The notes below the pieces were generated by a model, which saw nothing but the letters and a program-made list of their open reading frames with translations, made no database searches and was not told where the DNA came from. The position numbers and the translations under genes are program-made. A DNA stretch of 16,206 bases from an uncultured Collinsella sp. (lineage in GTDB: Bacteria; Actinomycetota; Coriobacteriia; Coriobacteriales; Coriobacteriaceae): NCBI GenBank assembly GCA_900757595.1, contig CAAEOL010000035.1:1-16206 (forward strand). Direction: 5' to 3'. Below, piece after piece: positions 13,512 to 16,206 of this stretch; the first letter of the stretch is position 1; each line of letters opens with the position of its first letter.

Positions 13512-14816
13512 TTGAATAGCCAGCTGATCCAACAGGGCCGCGCCGCTTACCGCGCGGGTGATTTTTCCGCTGCAGCCCAGATGCTTGGGGCGGCAAAGAC
13601 TCCCGATGAGATTATGGGCGAGGCCGATCACCTTCGTGGCAACGCCTTGATGCACCTGGGCATGTATGCCGAGGCCGCCGAGGCCTATGCCGCCGCCCTC
13701 AACGACGGTACCTACGGCAAGCGCGGCGCGCTGCTCACCAACCGCGGCAAGGCGCTCGCCGCCGTGGGCGACTACACGACGGCCGCTCAGGCTTTCTCTG
13801 CCGCTACGCAGGATGCTTCCTATGCCACGCCGTTCAAGGCCTATCTGGGCCTGGGCAATGCGCTGTTCCAGTCGGGCGACTATGCCAACGCGGGAACCGC
13901 CTTCCGTCAGGCTGCCATCGACGGCGCCAATCCGGCTCCTGCCGCCGCACTCGGCGAGCTCGGTCGTTGCTTCATTAAGCTCGGCCGTCCGGCGGATGCC
14001 GTGGAGACCTACCGCACGGCTATCGACTTCGCCGGCCCCCGCGACGACACGCGTGCGCTCAACGCCGGCATGGGTCAGGCGCTTTCTGCCGCCGGCCGTC
14101 CCTCCGACGCACTCGACGCCTTTAACGCCGCTACTGCCGATGGCATCTACCAGCTCACCTCCGAGCAGGCCGATGAGCTTGCCCGCGTGCAGGATTCGCT
14201 TGCTGCGCTGTCTGCCCAGACGGCTATGGCCACGGCTCCGGCGCCCGCGATGGACGCTCCTGCCGTCGATCCGCTCGATCCTACGGGCGCGACCGGTCAG
14301 TTTATGCCCGATCCCTCGGACACCGGCTTCTTTACGCTGTCCGAGTCCGAGATGGTCCAGCAGGACCGTCAGGATCGTAAGCAGGCCAAGGTCCGTCGCC
14401 GCCATCGCCACACGGGCCTCAAAGTCTTCATCGTGCTGCTTCTGCTCATTTTGATCGCCGCGGGCGGTCTGGGCTTTGCCTACACGCGCGGCTTTGGCTT
14501 CCCGTCTCAGGAGTCTGTCGTTACCGATCTGTTCCAGGCTGCCGGTGACGGTGACACCGCAAAGGCCGAGTCTTGCCTGGCCTCGAGCCTGTCCGAGGAC
14601 GCTAAGTCGATGATCATCTCCTCGATTCCGCAGGGTGCCACCGTGTCCGTCGAGGGCATGGATCAGTCCATGACCGAGACGACCGCTAAGGTGAAGGCAT
14701 CGCTGTCCAAGGGCGGCGAGCAGGAGTACACCGTCAAATTCGTGCGCTCCGACAACCATATCGGCTGGGCCGTTTCTTCGCTTGATATGGATTTCTCGGC
14801 TGCTGACAACCAGTAG
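13512..14816 (+). CDS. TPR-repeat single-pass membrane protein, function unknown
   Basis: 434 residues from a TTG start with a GGGGA Shine-Dalgarno 6 nt upstream. Residues about 5-213 form a run of roughly six tetratricopeptide units with the small/aromatic pattern (for example GNALMHLGMYAEAAEAYAAAL, GKALAAVGDYTTAAQAFSAA), expected to make a protein-binding solenoid. A Pro/Ala/Asp-rich linker follows (about 220-285), then a basic patch (RKQAKVRRRHRHTG), a membrane helix (about 303-325) and a C-terminal domain of about 110 residues with SVVTDLFQAAGDGDTAKAESCL. That last part resembles DUF4878-like, NTF2-type extracytoplasmic domains. Orientation should be TPR inside and C-domain outside. It is 11 nt downstream of the cyclophilin and upstream of mreB. 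The partner is unknown. Confidence 0.85.
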   Translation: MNSQLIQQGRAAYRAGDFSAAAQMLGAAKTPDEIMGEADHLRGNALMHLGMYAEAAEAYAAALNDGTYGKRGALLTNRGKALAAVGDYTTAAQAFSAATQDASYATPFKAYLGLGNALFQSGDYANAGTAFRQAAIDGANPAPAAALGELGRCFIKLGRPADAVETYRTAIDFAGPRDDTRALNAGMGQALSAAGRPSDALDAFNAATADGIYQLTSEQADELARVQDSLAALSAQTAMATAPAPAMDAPAVDPLDPTGATGQFMPDPSDTGFFTLSESEMVQQDRQDRKQAKVRRRHRHTGLKVFIVLLLLILIAAGGLGFAYTRGFGFPSQESVVTDLFQAAGDGDTAKAESCLASSLSEDAKSMIISSIPQGATVSVEGMDQSMTETTAKVKASLSKGGEQEYTVKFVRSDNHIGWAVSSLDMDFSAADNQ

Positions 14817-14838
14817 TGACCTTATGGGATTTAGCTTT

Positions 14839-14871
14839 GCCCGGCGCTTCACCGCAAGTGAGGTGCCGGGC
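14839..14871 (+). terminator. Strong hairpin between the TPR gene and mreB
   Basis: GCCCGGCGCTTCAC (14839-14852) pairs with GTGAGGTGCCGGGC (14858-14871) over a 5-nt loop, a 14-bp stem with two G-U pairs. The following bases (TTGCGC) make only a poor U-tract, so it may be a weak or U-less terminator. A TATGAT -10-like element at 14881-14886 follows directly and could start mreB transcription, but I see no matching -35. Confidence 0.55.
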
Positions 14872-14931
14872 TTGCGCTAGTATGATGAGCTAGTAGTTTT
14901 CCAGCAATCATCCAACACATCAGGAGTTGCG

Positions 14932-15975
14932 TTGTTTTCTTTGATGGATATGTTCTTCGGTAGCTATGCGGGCGATCTTGCCATCGACCTCGGCACCGCC
15001 AATACGCTTGTCTCCGTGCGCGGCAAGGGCATCGTCATTCGCGAGCCCTCTGTTGTCGCCATCGACAAGAACGACGAGCGCATCTTGGCGGTCGGTATCG
15101 AGGCAAAGCGCATGCTCGGCCGTACGCCCGGCAACATCGTGGCCGTTCGTCCCCTGAAGGACGGCGTCATCGCCGACTTCGATGTTACCGAGGCCATGCT
15201 TCGCTACTTTATCGACAAGGCGTCCGAGAAGCGCTATCCGTGGACTCCGCGTCCGCGTGTTGTCGTCTGCGTTCCCTCCGGTGTCACGTCGGTCGAGAAG
15301 CGCGCTGTCTTTGAGGCCACGATCCAGGCCGGTGCCCGCCAGGCCTATCTGATCGAAGAGCCCATGGCGGCTGCCATCGGCGCCGACCTGCCCGTCGAGG
15401 AACCCACCGGCTCCATGGTCATCGACATCGGTGGCGGTACCACCGAGGTTGCCGTTATCGCTATGGGCGGCATCGTCGTCTCGCAGTCCATCCGTATTGC
15501 CGGCGATGAGTTCGATCAGGCCATCCTCACGCACGTTCGCGATGCCTACAACCTGGCCATCGGCGAGCGTACGGCAGAGGACATTAAGATCAAGGTCGGC
15601 TCCGCCGTGCCGCTCAAGGATGAGCTCGACGTCGAGGTCAACGGCCGCGACGTGATCACCGGTCTGCCCAAGACCGTGCGCATCGAGAGCGAGGAGATTC
15701 GTCGCGCGCTCAACAAGCCGCTCGACGAGATGGCCAAGGCCGTCAAGGACGCACTCGACGCTACGCCTCCCGATCTTGCCTCGGACCTTATGTACTACGG
15801 CATTTTGCTGACCGGTGGCGGCGCGCTGCTGCGCGGTCTCGACGTGCGCCTGCGCGATGAGACCGGCGTTTCGGTCAACGTCAGCCCCACGGCGCTCGAT
15901 AACGTCGTTAACGGCTGTGCCCGCGTGCTCGAGGCCAATGCGTTTGATGGCGGCTTCGTCCAGACCAATGCTTAA
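14932..15975 (+). CDS. mreB: Rod shape-determining protein MreB (actin homologue)
   Basis: 347 residues, the usual MreB size. It forms ATP-dependent membrane-associated filaments that position the cell-wall elongation machinery. The actin-fold motifs are present: IDLGTANT (phosphate 1, 18-25), VVVCVPSGVTSVEKRAV, IEEPMAAAIG, VIDIGGGTTEVAVI (phosphate 2, 163-176), and LTGGGALLRGLD (adenosine, 293-304). The short hydrophobic N-terminus (MFSLMDMFFG) could serve as a membrane anchor. I chose the TTG at 14932 because AGGAG lies 5 nt upstream and it adds MFSL before the first ATG; ATG 14944 is the alternative. mreC follows after 21 nt, the conserved mreBC order, which suggests a rod-shaped cell. Confidence 0.97.
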   Translation: MFSLMDMFFGSYAGDLAIDLGTANTLVSVRGKGIVIREPSVVAIDKNDERILAVGIEAKRMLGRTPGNIVAVRPLKDGVIADFDVTEAMLRYFIDKASEKRYPWTPRPRVVVCVPSGVTSVEKRAVFEATIQAGARQAYLIEEPMAAAIGADLPVEEPTGSMVIDIGGGTTEVAVIAMGGIVVSQSIRIAGDEFDQAILTHVRDAYNLAIGERTAEDIKIKVGSAVPLKDELDVEVNGRDVITGLPKTVRIESEEIRRALNKPLDEMAKAVKDALDATPPDLASDLMYYGILLTGGGALLRGLDVRLRDETGVSVNVSPTALDNVVNGCARVLEANAFDGGFVQTNA

Positions 15976-15996
15976 TTTCCAAAAGGTGGATTCCAT

Positions 15997-16206
15997 TTGG
16001 CACGATCTTCGGGTTTCTCCACAAATCTGAATACCAAGCGACAATCAACGGGTATGCGCCCGTTGATTGTTTTCAGCCTGATTTCGGTGTTGCTGCTCAC
16101 GTTTTACATCCGCGAGGGCGAGGCAGGACCGATTCATGCCGTGCGCTCGGGCGTGACGACGATTACCTCGCCGGTGCGCTTTGTGGGCTCGGCTGTGGCG
16201 GCTCCC
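15997..16206 (+). CDS. mreC: Rod shape-determining protein MreC, N-terminal part (cut by window edge)
   Basis: The first 70 codons are visible and the frame runs open off the right edge. It has a short basic N-terminus (MARSSGFSTNLNTKRQ), one membrane segment (RPLIVFSLISVLLLTFYIRE, about 22-41), then GPIHAVRSGVTTITSPVRFVGSAV. This is the characteristic MreC start: a cytosolic tail, a signal-anchor helix and the beginning of the extracytoplasmic coiled coil. MreC links MreB filaments to the wall synthases of the elongasome. The TTG start is supported by AGGTGGA 6 nt upstream and by position 21 nt after mreB. The function call rests on this N-terminus plus context. Confidence 0.85.
   Translation, partial: MARSSGFSTNLNTKRQSTGMRPLIVFSLISVLLLTFYIREGEAGPIHAVRSGVTTITSPVRFVGSAVAAP

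Noticed and set aside
13491..14852. Minus-strand open frame of 453 codons opposite the TPR gene
   Set aside because: Shadow of a GC-rich gene with strong codon bias. It lacks a Shine-Dalgarno and any domain.

Overview
The window is high-GC and densely coding. It looks like a chromosomal segment from an actinobacterium of the class Coriobacteriia, most like Collinsella. That placement is an inference from the GC-rich codon use, the frequent TTG/GTG starts, the clostridial-type variants of some aro enzymes and the mreB-mreC rod-shape genes. No marker gene in the window fixes the taxon.

Left half (71-8529, minus strand): a compact aromatic amino acid operon, transcribed right to left as aroF - tyrA - aroB - aroA - aroC - pheA - aroE/aroK fusion - aroQ. 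These eight genes encode ten activities. They cover every step from erythrose-4-phosphate plus PEP to chorismate, then the branches to phenylpyruvate (chorismate mutase/prephenate dehydratase) and 4-hydroxyphenylpyruvate (prephenate dehydrogenase). Only the final aminotransferase is absent. Most junctions are coupled: a 7-nt overlap at aroB/aroA, 1 nt at aroA/aroC, 0 nt at pheA/aroEK and 3 nt at aroF/tyrA. A perfect 12-bp inverted repeat with a U-tract lies between aroEK and aroQ, so aroQ may be expressed partly apart from the rest.

Centre (8530-8871): a divergent control region. The aroF leader holds a 9-bp hairpin followed by a U-run on the aro strand, a candidate attenuator that overlaps a 20-codon leader ORF. 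On the plus strand a consensus-like promoter (TTGATA, 18 nt, TATAAT) drives a tRNA-Arg(CCG) gene, which is followed by an intrinsic terminator.

Right half (8887-16206, plus strand): a CtpE/Exp7-like P-type cation ATPase with an unusual basic C-terminal tail, and a double zinc-ribbon single-pass membrane protein. Next come a cytoplasmic cyclophilin with its own good promoter and a TPR single-pass membrane protein 11 nt downstream of it. The window ends with mreB and the start of mreC, cut by the edge. This half is mainly envelope and membrane related. The zinc-ribbon and TPR proteins have no function I can name.

I saw no CRISPR array, insertion sequence, prophage or toxin-antitoxin unit. The most interesting items are the fully consolidated aromatic operon with its candidate leader control, the AroE-AroK fusion, the inverted repeat before aroQ and the two uncharacterised membrane proteins next to mreBC.
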